Source: Thioclava sp. SK-1
GTDB taxonomy: Bacteria; Pseudomonadota; Alphaproteobacteria; Rhodobacterales; Rhodobacteraceae
Direction of reading: 5' to 3'
Assembly: GCF_001705665.1 (NCBI RefSeq)
Contig: NZ_MDHA01000032.1
Span: 310,001-374,000 of the forward strand
Length of the DNA stretch: 64,000 nucleotides
Under the pieces are notes generated by a model. That model worked only from the letters and a program-made list of their open reading frames with translations, did not search any database and was not told the origin of the DNA. Shown here one piece after another: positions 55,849 to 64,000 of this stretch. How positions within the stretch are numbered: position 1 is the stretch's first letter; each line of letters starts with the position of its first letter. The position numbers and the translations under genes are program-made.

Positions 55849-57264
55849 ATGATTCCGGTTCAAGGTGTTGATGGTCAGAAAATCGCGGTATTGGGGCTGG
55901 GCCGGTCAGGCCTTGCGACGGCGGCTGCTTTGCGCGCAGGAGGGGCAGAGCCGCTGTGCTGGGATGACAGCCCTGAAGGCCGTGACCGCGCGCAACAGGC
56001 TGGGTTTTCGTGCTGGGATCTGACGCGGGCTGGGGCATTTGATGATGTGTCCTTGTTGGTCGTTTCGCCCGGGATTGCGCATCTGTATCCACAGCCCAAT
56101 AAGGTCATCACGGCGGCCATGCTGGCGGGCGTTCCGGTAGATAATGACATCGGGCTGTTCTTTCGGTCTTGGTCCAGCGCGGGATGGGATGATTTTGACA
56201 CGATGCCGCGGGTGATTTGCGTTACCGGGTCGAATGGGAAATCCACCACAACCGCACTGATCCATCATATCTTGCAAAGCGTCGGACGGCCCAGCCAGAT
56301 GGCGGGCAATATTGGGCGCGGCGTGTTGGATATTGATCCCCCCGAAGATGGCGAAGTTCTGGTGCTGGAGCTGTCAAGCTATCAGACCGATTTGGCGCGT
56401 GCGCTGACGCCAGATGTGGCGGTGTTTACTAACCTGTCGCCTGATCACCTGGATCGTCATGGCGGTATGGGCGGATATTTTGCGGCCAAACGGCGGTTAT
56501 TTGCCGAAGGTGGACCCGACCGGGCGATCATCGGCGTTGATGAGCCCGAAGGGATATATCTGGCCAATCAAATTTCAGTCGGGCCGCTTGATGACCGGTT
56601 GATCCGCATTTCTGCAGCGCGAAAGCTGGGGGATTGGGGTTGGTCTGTTTTCGCCCGCAAAGGTTTTTTAGCGGAATGGCGCAAGGGGCGGCAGGTGGCC
56701 TCGGTTGATTTGCGTAACATCAGCGGCCTTCCGGGGGTGCACAATCATCAAAACGCCTGTGCTGCCTTTGCTGCCTGCCGTGCGGTGGGCATTGCCCCAC
56801 GCCAGATTGAGGCCGCGTTTCACAGTTTTGCAGGCCTGCCGCATCGGTCGCAAACCGTGGCAGATATTGGCGGTGTGCGCTGGGTCAATGATTCCAAAGC
56901 CACGAATGTAGATGCAGCGGCCAAGGCCTTGGATGCGTTCAAATCCATCCGGTGGATTGCTGGTGGCTTGGGTAAGGACGGCGGTGTCAGCGCGTTGAAG
57001 TCGCATATTGGGCAGGTGGTCAAAGCCTATTTCATTGGCCATTCGGCGCGCGATTTCGCATTGGATCTGCCCGGGCTGGAGCATGAGATTTGTGAAACCA
57101 TGGAGGCGGCCGTGGCGGCCTGTGCCCGTGATGCGCAATCGGGCGACACCGTGGTGCTGGCGCCGGCTGCGGCCAGTTTTGACCAATATGCCAGTTTTGA
57201 AAAACGCGGTGATCATTTCGCGCAGCTTGTTGCAACGGCTACAGCCAGCCCCGCCAACACGTGA
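55849..57264 (+). CDS. murD: UDP-MurNAc-L-alanine:D-glutamate ligase
   Basis: A 471-residue Mur ligase. [20 protein letters not shown] is the N-terminal nucleotide fold, [19 protein letters not shown] the ATP loop, and [16 protein letters not shown] belongs to the C domain. It adds D-Glu made by MurI. The start at 55849 has GGGG close by; an in-frame ATG at 55807 would add a poorly conserved leader. The stop overlaps the methyltransferase start by four bases. Confidence 0.95.
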   Translation: MIPVQGVDGQKIAVLGLGRSGLATAAALRAGGAEPLCWDDSPEGRDRAQQAGFSCWDLTRAGAFDDVSLLVVSPGIAHLYPQPNKVITAAMLAGVPVDNDIGLFFRSWSSAGWDDFDTMPRVICVTGSNGKSTTTALIHHILQSVGRPSQMAGNIGRGVLDIDPPEDGEVLVLELSSYQTDLARALTPDVAVFTNLSPDHLDRHGGMGGYFAAKRRLFAEGGPDRAIIGVDEPEGIYLANQISVGPLDDRLIRISAARKLGDWGWSVFARKGFLAEWRKGRQVASVDLRNISGLPGVHNHQNACAAFAACRAVGIAPRQIEAAFHSFAGLPHRSQTVADIGGVRWVNDSKATNVDAAAKALDAFKSIRWIAGGLGKDGGVSALKSHIGQVVKAYFIGHSARDFALDLPGLEHEICETMEAAVAACARDAQSGDTVVLAPAAASFDQYASFEKRGDHFAQLVATATASPANT

Positions 57265-57860
57265 CCCTGCCGAGTGATATTTCCACCACATATGCGCGTG
57301 TTGCCACGCAGTGGCATGCACAACGCAATCGCAGTCTATTTGAACGTCCTTGGTTACAGCGACTGGTAACGGGGCTGGGGCCTGGCGCATCGGTGCTGGA
57401 TCTGGGCTGCGGTTCCGGAGAGCCGATTGGTAAATGGTTGATCGAACAGGGGTTTGCACTAACCGGTGTGGACATCGCTGCGCCTATGTTGGATCTGGCC
57501 CGTCGCGCAGTGCCGCAGGGCATTTGGGTGCAGGCGGATATGCAGCGCTTGGATTTGGGGCAGCGCTACGATGCAATTGTGGCCTTTAACAGCTTCTTTC
57601 ATCTGTCCCCGAAGGCGCAGCGGCAGATGTTCCCGATCTTCGCCCGACATTTACGCCCGGGTGGACGGCTTATGTTTACCTGTGGCCCAGAGGCGGGGGA
57701 GGCGATGGGCGCGGTGGCCGGCCAGCCGGTCTATCACTCCAGCTTGTCACCGGCGGAATATGCCCTGTTGATGGAGGAAAACGGATTGTTGCCGCTGCGC
57801 TTTGTGGCACAAGATCCAGACTGCCGGGGCCATAGCCTTTGGTTGGCGCAGGCGCGCTAA
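57261..57860 (+). CDS. Class I SAM-dependent methyltransferase
   Basis: A 199-residue protein. [20 protein letters not shown] is the SAM-binding motif [14 protein letters not shown] motif II, and the C-terminal half has the usual [20 protein letters not shown] region. The GTG start overlaps the murD stop by four bases, so expression with the cluster is likely. The substrate is unknown; it is not a standard dcw gene. Its 3' end overlaps the converging lactate dehydrogenase gene by four bases. Confidence 0.75.
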   Translation: MTLPSDISTTYARVATQWHAQRNRSLFERPWLQRLVTGLGPGASVLDLGCGSGEPIGKWLIEQGFALTGVDIAAPMLDLARRAVPQGIWVQADMQRLDLGQRYDAIVAFNSFFHLSPKAQRQMFPIFARHLRPGGRLMFTCGPEAGEAMGAVAGQPVYHSSLSPAEYALLMEENGLLPLRFVAQDPDCRGHSLWLAQAR

Positions 57861-58789
57861 AGCACTGCTGCGGCGGTATCGTGTAAAACCTGCGCAGAAT
57901 GGCGCATCGCGGCGTGCTCAGTCTCGGACAGGTCCAATTGCAATGTGTTCACAATGCCCTGCGCCCCGATCACACGCGGCAGGGACAGTGCGATGTTTTC
58001 AACACCGAAGGCCTGTGGCATCTGTATAGAGCAGGTAAATACCGCGCGTTGATCATCGCGTAAGGCCTGACATATTCGTGCAAGCCCTGCGCCAATACCG
58101 TAATAGGTTGCACCTTTTCCGACAATGATCTTATAGGCGGCACATCGCACATCCGTATCAATTCGTGCCATGATTTCGGGCGTGACCGCCCGGTCCAGCT
58201 GCGCTGCGGCGGTGACAATAGGGGTAGAGCCAAGCTGGGCACTTGACCATGTCAAAACCTCTGAATCTCCATGCTCACCAAGGACATAACCATGCACGGA
58301 ATGTGGCGAAACACCCAAATGCTGCGCCAGCAGCCAACGAAATCGCGCGGTGTCAAGGATTGTGCCCGATCCTATCACTCGTTGCGTAGGCAGGCCTGAT
58401 GCGCGCAGCGCGACCTGGGTCATGATATCCACCGGGTTCGAGGCGACCAAGAGTAACGCTTTGGGTGCATGGTGACGGACCTGCCCCACCACATCGGCGA
58501 AAATATCAACATTGCGGGTCAATAAGGACAGACGGCTTTCGCCCGGTTTTTGCGCCACCCCGGCGGCTAAAATCACTACATGCGCGCCGGACAATCCTGC
58601 GTAATCGCCCGCGCTGATCTGGCAGGGATGGGCGAATGGCACCGCATGGGCGATATCGGCGGCCTGCGCCACGGCCAATGCGTGATTGTGATCCACGAAC
58701 AGGATCTGACTGGCTCCGCCGCGCAGCGCCAACGCATAGCCCGCGGCAGACCCAACCATTCCTGCACCAACAATACCGACCTTCATCAT
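57857..58789 (-). CDS. L-lactate dehydrogenase
   Basis: A 310-residue NAD-dependent LDH/MDH-family protein. The dinucleotide fold starts KVGIVGAGMVGSAAGYALAL. ILAAGVAQKPGESRLSLL has Gln at the specificity position (lactate rather than malate), and the catalytic His lies in VLGEHGDSEVLTWS. Both IGSGTILDTARFR and the Asp/His pair agree with LDH. It is transcribed against the dcw cluster between the methyltransferase and ftsW. ATG at 58786 is an equally possible start. Confidence 0.82.
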   Translation of the reverse strand: MMKVGIVGAGMVGSAAGYALALRGGASQILFVDHNHALAVAQAADIAHAVPFAHPCQISAGDYAGLSGAHVVILAAGVAQKPGESRLSLLTRNVDIFADVVGQVRHHAPKALLLVASNPVDIMTQVALRASGLPTQRVIGSGTILDTARFRWLLAQHLGVSPHSVHGYVLGEHGDSEVLTWSSAQLGSTPIVTAAAQLDRAVTPEIMARIDTDVRCAAYKIIVGKGATYYGIGAGLARICQALRDDQRAVFTCSIQMPQAFGVENIALSLPRVIGAQGIVNTLQLDLSETEHAAMRHSAQVLHDTAAAVL

Positions 58790-58989
58790 GGCTCTCCCCC
58801 TGTTCAGCAGGTCAAAATTTAGCGGTAATCTTGCAAGGCCCAACCACCTATGGCGTCGCAAGAGCGCCGTGCCACTTGTAGTTGATCGCTTTTGCCCGAA
58901 AGGTGCTAGTCAGGCCGTTAAAATTGGTTTACATTGATTTCTAGACCCGGAAAACGGGCAATTTTGAGGCAGTGACGGCAGTACAGCCC

Positions 58990-60156
58990 ATGACAGAAAT
59001 GGTTTTTGGCACCGCGCCTGCGCGCGCTGGTGACCCTATTCTTCCACGTTGGTGGCGGACCCTCGACAAGTGGGCCCTCTCCTGCATCCTTGCCTTGTTT
59101 GGTATTGGGATGCTCCTTGGTCTGGCTGCCTCTGTGCCGCTGGCCGAGAAGAACGGGCTTGAGGCGTTCTATTATGTCAAGCGTCAGGCGTTTTTTGGTG
59201 GTGTCGCCCTGGTGGTGATGACATTGATTTCGATGATGACGCCGACGCAGGTGCGCAGGCTTGGCGTGATTGGTTTCTTCTTTGCCTTTGCTGCGATTTT
59301 GGCGTTGCCGGTGATCGGGACCGATTTTGGCAAAGGTGCGGTGCGGTGGATCTCTTTTGGCTTTGCGTCGGTCCAGCCGTCAGAATTTCTGAAACCTGGG
59401 TTTGTGATTATCGCAGCATGGTTCATTGCCGCCGCACATGAGGTGGCAGGCCCGCCCGGGCGGCTATATTCCTTTGTTCTGACGGCGATTATCGTTGTGT
59501 GCTTGGCATTGCAGCCCGATTTTGGCCAAGCCTCACTGGTGCTGTTTGCGTGGGGTGTGATGTATTTCGTCGGCGGTGCACCGATTGTGCTGCTGTTGGC
59601 GATTGGTGGTCTGACGGCGGCAGGCGGTGTGTTTGCCTATAATATGTCAGAGCATTTCGCCCGCCGGATCAACGGGTTCCTTTCGGCTGAGATCGATCCG
59701 CGCACGCAGATTGGCTATGCGACAAATGCGATCCAGGAGGGCGGCTTCTTTGGTGTGGGCGTAGGCGAGGGGACGGTGAAATGGTCACTGCCCGATGCGC
59801 ATACTGATTTCATCATTGCCGTTGCTGCAGAAGAATATGGTCTGATCCTAGTGATGGTGATCATCGCGCTTTATGCGACGATCGTCGTCCGCTCTATGCT
59901 GCGTTTGATGCGCGAACGGGATCCGTTCACCCGTTTGGCGGGCTGTGGCTTGGCGGCGGCATTTGGTGTGCAGGCATTTATCAATATGGGTGTTGCGGTG
60001 CGTTTGTTGCCGGCCAAAGGGATGACATTGCCTTTCGTCAGTTATGGCGGATCGTCTGTTATTGCGTCTGGTATCGCAGTTGGGATGCTTTTGGCGCTGA
60101 CGCGCACCCGGCCCCAAGGTCAGATTTCCGATCTTTTATCCCGGCACCACCAGTAG
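58990..60156 (+). CDS. ftsW: Septal peptidoglycan glycosyltransferase FtsW
   Basis: A 388-residue SEDS protein with about ten membrane helices. AVRWISFGFASVQPSEFLKPG and the C-terminal LPFVSYGGSSVIASGIAVGM are the SEDS signatures. It polymerises lipid II at the septum together with FtsI. I start at ATG 58990 (MTEMVFG); a GTG at 58972 has GAGG too close and is less likely. The gene lies downstream of the oppositely oriented LDH gene, so it probably has its own promoter. Confidence 0.94.
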   Translation: MTEMVFGTAPARAGDPILPRWWRTLDKWALSCILALFGIGMLLGLAASVPLAEKNGLEAFYYVKRQAFFGGVALVVMTLISMMTPTQVRRLGVIGFFFAFAAILALPVIGTDFGKGAVRWISFGFASVQPSEFLKPGFVIIAAWFIAAAHEVAGPPGRLYSFVLTAIIVVCLALQPDFGQASLVLFAWGVMYFVGGAPIVLLLAIGGLTAAGGVFAYNMSEHFARRINGFLSAEIDPRTQIGYATNAIQEGGFFGVGVGEGTVKWSLPDAHTDFIIAVAAEEYGLILVMVIIALYATIVVRSMLRLMRERDPFTRLAGCGLAAAFGVQAFINMGVAVRLLPAKGMTLPFVSYGGSSVIASGIAVGMLLALTRTRPQGQISDLLSRHHQ

Positions 60157-60169
60157 AGAGGGCTGAAAT

Positions 60170-61273
60170 ATGTCAGAAAGCAAACCTCCGCTGTTGTTGA
60201 TCGCAGCTGGTGGCACGGGCGGGCATATGTTCCCCGCACAGGCCTTGGCCGAAGTCATGACGCGGCGCGGCTGGCGAGTGAAGCTGTCAACGGATGCGCG
60301 TGGGGCGCGCTATGCGGGTGGCTTCCCGCATGTGGTGCAGATTGATATGGTGTCCTCGGCGACATTCGCGCGCGGGCGTTTCTGGTCGAAACTGATGGTG
60401 CCGTTGCGTATCGCGGGTGGCGTGTTGTCGGCCCTGACGCGCAATGTTTTGGATCGCCCCGCGGCCATTGTAGGGTTTGGCGGCTATCCCACGATCCCGG
60501 CACTGACTGCGGCAACAGTTTTACGCATTCCCAGTGCTATCCACGAGCAAAACGGTGTCACCGGTCGGGTAAACACGGTGTTTGCGAAGAAGGTCACGCG
60601 GTTTGCCTGCGGCACCTGGCCCACGCAATTGCCCGATGGGGTGGAGCCGGTGCATACGGGAAACCCGGTGCGCGCTGCGGTGATGGAGCGGGCCGGCGCA
60701 CCCTATATCGTGCCTGGTGATTATCCGATGTCCGTTCTGGTAATGGGCGGATCCCAAGGTGCGCGGATTCTGTCCGATATGGTACCAGAGGCATTGGCGG
60801 CCTTGCCCGATACGTTGCGCCGCAATCTGCGCGTGGCCCATCAGGCGCGTGAAGAAGACCGGGAGCGGGTTATCTTTGCTTATGAAAAGGCCGGAATTTC
60901 GGCGGATGTAGAGACATTCTTTCGCGATGTGCCACGCCGCCTTAGCGAAGCACAGCTGGTTATTTCGCGCTCGGGTGCGTCTTCGATTGCCGATATTTCT
61001 GTGATCGGGCGTCCGTCGATCTTGATCCCCTATGCGGCTGCCGCGGGTGATCATCAAACGGCAAATGCACAGGGGTTGTCACAGGCTGGCGCGGCAATCG
61101 TCATTCCCGAAAGCCGTTTGTCACCCGATACATTGGCCGCGCAGGTCGCGCTGGTGTTGGAAAATCCGGATGGCGCATTGCAAATGGCGTTGGCCGCAGG
61201 GCGCTGTGGAATTACGGATGCGACAGAACGATTGGTCGCAATCGTAGATGAACTGACAGGAGACGCGCAATGA
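60170..61273 (+). CDS. murG: UDP-GlcNAc:lipid I N-acetylglucosaminyltransferase MurG
   Basis: A 367-residue peripheral membrane GT28 enzyme making lipid [22 protein letters not shown] is the N-terminal G-loop, [16 protein letters not shown] a second loop, and [12 protein letters not shown] plus [17 protein letters not shown] are in the C domain. The stop overlaps murC by four bases. Confidence 0.96.
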   Translation: MSESKPPLLLIAAGGTGGHMFPAQALAEVMTRRGWRVKLSTDARGARYAGGFPHVVQIDMVSSATFARGRFWSKLMVPLRIAGGVLSALTRNVLDRPAAIVGFGGYPTIPALTAATVLRIPSAIHEQNGVTGRVNTVFAKKVTRFACGTWPTQLPDGVEPVHTGNPVRAAVMERAGAPYIVPGDYPMSVLVMGGSQGARILSDMVPEALAALPDTLRRNLRVAHQAREEDRERVIFAYEKAGISADVETFFRDVPRRLSEAQLVISRSGASSIADISVIGRPSILIPYAAAAGDHQTANAQGLSQAGAAIVIPESRLSPDTLAAQVALVLENPDGALQMALAAGRCGITDATERLVAIVDELTGDAQ

Positions 61274-62697
61274 ATGCCACGAAACTTCCGGGTGAATTGG
61301 GGCCGATCCATTTCGTGGGTATGGGCGGTATTGGCATGTCCGGGATCGCCGAAGTGCTGCTGACCCAGGGGTTTACGGTTCAGGGATCGGATGCCAAAGC
61401 ATCCAAAATCACCGACCGTCTGCAAGAGCTGGGCGCGACCTTTTTTGAAGGGCAGCGGGCGGAAAACCTGGGCAATGCCGGGGTTGTGGTGATTTCTTCG
61501 GCGATCAAACCGGGCAACCCAGAGCTGGAAGGGGCGCGCAAACGTGGCCTGCCGGTCGTGCGTCGGGCCGAGATGCTGGCCGAATTGATGCGCTTGCGCT
61601 CCAATATCGCTGTTGCGGGGACGCATGGGAAAACCACGACCACGACGATGGTCGCCACGTTGCTGGATTACGGTAAATATGATCCGACCGTAATCAATGG
61701 TGGGGTGATCCATGCCTATGGCTCGAACGCGCGAGCGGGTGAGGGAGAATGGATGGTCGTTGAGGCAGATGAGTCCGATGGCTCATTCAACCGGCTGCCT
61801 GCCACCATTGCGATTGTCACCAATATCGACCCCGAACATATGGAGCATTGGGGCGATTTTGATGCGCTGCGCAAAGGGTTCTATGAGTTTGTCTCAAATA
61901 TTCCGTTCTATGGTTTGGCCGTATGCTGCACCGATCATCCAGAGGTGCAAACCCTTGTCGGCAAGCTTTCCGACCGGCGGGTCACCACCTTCGGTTTCAA
62001 TGCGCAGGCCGACGTGCGTGCGATCAACCTGACCTATGTGCAAGGCGTTGCGCAATTTGACATTGCCTTGCAAGGCGAACTGGATGAGGACGAGCGGCCA
62101 ACGGTGATCGAAGGTTGTCGCCTGCCGATGCCGGGTGATCATAACGTGTCCAATGCACTGGCCGCAGTCGCGGTGGCGCGCCATTTGGGCATGAAACGCG
62201 AGGAGATCCGCGATGCTTTGGCCAATTTCAAAGGGGTCAACAGGCGCTTTACCAAGGTCGGGGATGTGCTGGGCGGCGTGGCGGTCATTGATGATTACGG
62301 CCATCACCCGGTTGAGATTGCAGCCGTCTTGAAAGCCGCGCGTCAGGCGGTGTCGGGCACGCCGGGTGCGCGTGTGATTGCTGTGCATCAGCCGCATCGT
62401 TATTCGCGCCTGCATTCCCTGTTCGAGGATTTCTGCACCTGTTTCAACGAGGCAGATGTGGTTGCCATTGCAGAGGTTTACGCGGCCGGCGAAGACCCTA
62501 TCCCGGGTGCGGAGCGTGAAGATCTTGTGGCCGGTTTGATTCAGCATGGCCATCGCCATGCGCGCGCGATCTTGTCAGAAGAGGATTTGGCCCGGCTGGT
62601 GCGTGAACAATCGCGCCCCGGTGATATTGTCGTCTGCCTTGGCGCGGGGACGATTTCGGCCTGGGCCAACGGCTTGCCCGCAAAATTGGGGGCCTAA
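61270..62697 (+). CDS. murC: UDP-MurNAc:L-alanine ligase
   Basis: A 475-residue Mur ligase. [19 protein letters not shown] is the N-terminal fold, [16 protein letters not shown] the ATP loop, and [16 protein letters not shown] and [14 protein letters not shown] fit MurC. It is the first ligase of the pentapeptide pathway. murB, which makes the substrate, normally follows in Rhodobacterales but is not in this window. Confidence 0.96.
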   Translation: MNATKLPGELGPIHFVGMGGIGMSGIAEVLLTQGFTVQGSDAKASKITDRLQELGATFFEGQRAENLGNAGVVVISSAIKPGNPELEGARKRGLPVVRRAEMLAELMRLRSNIAVAGTHGKTTTTTMVATLLDYGKYDPTVINGGVIHAYGSNARAGEGEWMVVEADESDGSFNRLPATIAIVTNIDPEHMEHWGDFDALRKGFYEFVSNIPFYGLAVCCTDHPEVQTLVGKLSDRRVTTFGFNAQADVRAINLTYVQGVAQFDIALQGELDEDERPTVIEGCRLPMPGDHNVSNALAAVAVARHLGMKREEIRDALANFKGVNRRFTKVGDVLGGVAVIDDYGHHPVEIAAVLKAARQAVSGTPGARVIAVHQPHRYSRLHSLFEDFCTCFNEADVVAIAEVYAAGEDPIPGAEREDLVAGLIQHGHRHARAILSEEDLARLVREQSRPGDIVVCLGAGTISAWANGLPAKLGA

Positions 62698-62698
62698 G

Positions 62699-62962
62699 GT
62701 GACTGGGGCATTGCGCCATTTTCCCGATGTCCCCTGGCAGCATAGCGCTGCAACAGATGCGAAGCGGGGCGATGCGTATCGCCCTGCGCAGATCCGGGCG
62801 ATAATGTCGACCCGGCTGGTCCACTCCCTCCTGTCCGCCGGGATGGAGTTAACCTTGACCGGCGTCGTGACTGTCATGACGTCGGTCGCTTTTCTATTTC
62901 ATGCGGGGTCGGACCCTGTCCCGGCCTGTCCCTGCTTTGGCTTTTCACGAGGTCTGACATGA
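62699..62962 (+). CDS. Small ORF between murC and the DUF2484 gene (uncertain)
   Basis: An 87-codon frame starting GTG, with GGGGG nine bases upstream and its stop overlapping the next start (ATGA). The middle is polar and the C-terminal half has a hydrophobic stretch (LTGVVTVMTSVAFLF) followed by a Cys pair. I do not recognise a family. Coupling by overlap is its only support; it may be an untranslated spacer. Confidence 0.3.
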   Translation: MTGALRHFPDVPWQHSAATDAKRGDAYRPAQIRAIMSTRLVHSLLSAGMELTLTGVVTVMTSVAFLFHAGSDPVPACPCFGFSRGLT

Positions 62963-63210
62963 CCCATTCTTTGTTTGCCGTCTGCCTTTGGGTAATTGCC
63001 GCCACGATGGTGGCGCTTGGCCCGCAACGTTTCCATTGGCCTGCTGCCTGGGCCTTGATTGCCACAGGGGTTCCGATGGTGGGGTGGGTGACGTATCAAA
63101 ATGGCCCGCTTTGGGGTGTTTTGGTGCTGGCAGGTGGGGTCTCTGTGCTGCGCTGGCCGGTGAAATACCTGCTGCGTGCCGCGCGTGAAGGTCGGTTCGA
63201 TCACGATTGA
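62959..63210 (+). CDS. DUF2484 membrane protein
   Basis: An 83-residue protein with three hydrophobic segments (LFAVCLWVIAATMVAL; PAAWALIATGVPMVGWVTY; GVLVLAGGVSVLRW) and a basic C-terminus. It resembles the DUF2484 family, which in Rhodobacterales is placed between murC and murB. GAGG lies seven bases before the ATG. Function unknown. Confidence 0.8.
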   Translation: MTHSLFAVCLWVIAATMVALGPQRFHWPAAWALIATGVPMVGWVTYQNGPLWGVLVLAGGVSVLRWPVKYLLRAAREGRFDHD

Positions 63211-63345
63211 GCCGACCGCCGGTGCCGTTAATTTCGGCAAACTGGGCCCGCGCCACGGGATTTCCGGTTTGTATGCGCGCGCCGCATTGCATTGCTGCAG
63301 TGCGGCGTTACCCTGAGTGGGCATTGACCCAGTCAGGAGCGCCAG

Positions 63346-64000
63346 ATGCAATTCTCGATCCGTCATGTGACTGAATACAGCTATTCAGCCCCGGTCAAAT
63401 TGGGGGCGCATCGATTGCGGCTGAGCCCGCGACCCGATGGTGCCAAGGTTGAGGATCATCAGATACATATCTCACCCCCGCCGGTTTCACGCAGGCGCGG
63501 GTCCGATCTATATGGCAACGCGGTGCTGGATCTGGAATTTGCTGGGTCTACCAAACATCTCAAGATTGAAACGGTGATCTTGGCCCGCACTGTGACACAA
63601 GCAGCGCAGAAAGCGGCCTTAACATCGCTGCCTCTGTCGCCGCCGCCAAATATGTCCTTTTGCATGGTGGGCGATGTGTTGGCCCCGGTGGCGCGATTGT
63701 CCGATCAGATCGCCGAAGAGGCAGAAGGCGATCCGCTGCTATATCTGGAATTACTATGCGATCGGTTGCATGGCGTAACGGGTGTTGCGGATCAAGACAA
63801 CCTGGCCCGCTTGCCTGATCCGGTTCTGGTGCAGGCACAGGCGGTTGTTCCAAAATTGACATCTTTATTCGTGGCATGTTCAAGGGCGCAGGGGATTCCG
63901 GCGCGATATGTGTCAGGTTACACCGGGCTGGATAAGGCTGTGGATGGTAAGTGGCACCTTAGTATCTGGGCCGAGGTGCATCTGCCTGGTTTGGGCTGGA
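63346..64000 (+). CDS. Transglutaminase-like protein, catalytic residues replaced (partial)
   Basis: The first 218 codons of a gene that runs off the right edge. The N-terminal domain (FSIRHVTEYSYSAPVKLGA) matches the bacterial transglutaminase N domain. A transglutaminase core follows: SLFVACSRAQGIPARYVSGY and IWAEVHLPGLGW. By alignment to active relatives, the catalytic Cys (GVCxD) is replaced by Val (AVVPKLTSLF), and the His of HAW is replaced (SIW). An inactive paralogue or a scaffold is likely. CAGGAGCG precedes the start. Confidence 0.8.
   Translation, partial: MQFSIRHVTEYSYSAPVKLGAHRLRLSPRPDGAKVEDHQIHISPPPVSRRRGSDLYGNAVLDLEFAGSTKHLKIETVILARTVTQAAQKAALTSLPLSPPPNMSFCMVGDVLAPVARLSDQIAEEAEGDPLLYLELLCDRLHGVTGVADQDNLARLPDPVLVQAQAVVPKLTSLFVACSRAQGIPARYVSGYTGLDKAVDGKWHLSIWAEVHLPGLGW

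Overview
The window is a chromosomal segment of an alphaproteobacterium, almost certainly a Rhodobacterales (Rhodobacter/Roseobacter-type) organism. Several markers point there independently: a DUF2484 gene after murC, a DUF1127 gene followed by tandem anti-Shine-Dalgarno (CcsR/'cuckoo') small RNAs, a gene-transfer-agent-style endolysin/holin pair, a Hint-domain surface protein, a VPLPA-CTERM exoprotein, an FzlA-like GST, and an extended leader in front of mraZ. Base composition is moderately GC-rich. Almost all of the window is coding, in short operons on both strands. No rRNA, tRNA, insertion sequence or CRISPR was found.

Layout. 0-3 kb: end of a cobalamin cluster (cobB end, cobA, a cobalamin riboswitch in front of a CbiM-type permease, cobF). 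3-9 kb: purL, a probable small RNA, a LysR regulator, murI, argC, ccmE. 9.1-10.3 kb: endolysin/holin pair. 10.3-17.8 kb (minus strand): FzlA-like GST, TfoX-like protein, recR, ybaB, dnaX, a MacAB-type efflux pair and the SRP RNA (ffs). 18-28 kb: the propionyl-CoA/methylmalonyl-CoA block (pccB, small exported proteins, pccA, a DUF4174 protein, a sulfotransferase-like protein, methylmalonyl-CoA mutase) behind TTTGCAAA-type sites. The mutase needs the B12 made by the pathway at the left edge. 28-43 kb: housekeeping genes (rpiA, Hint protein, sdaA, purD, xseA, ftsY, yciB, an isochorismatase-like protein, metZ, folE2, uvrD, rlmJ). 44.0-44.7 kb: DUF1127 gene plus a ten-hairpin RNA array. 45-46 kb: mrp.

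46-63 kb: the division and cell-wall (dcw) cluster, behind a 0.9-kb leader with candidate MraZ boxes, DnaA boxes and a terminated UpsM-like RNA. The order is mraZ-rsmH-ftsL-ftsI-murE-murF-mraY-[metallopeptidase]-murD-[methyltransferase]-[lactate dehydrogenase, opposite strand]-ftsW-murG-murC-[small ORF]-DUF2484. murB, expected next in this order, is absent. A transglutaminase-like gene that has lost its catalytic Cys and His runs off the right edge.

The most notable observations are the RNA array at 44.0-44.5 kb (ten CCTCCTCCC loops arranged as five two-hairpin units), an undescribed two-hairpin intergenic element present four times (28.2, 31.8, 40.5 and 40.6 kb), the compact small-RNA candidate at 5.2-5.3 kb, and the layered regulatory region upstream of mraZ. 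All functional calls rest on reading motifs and gene order; no database search was run.
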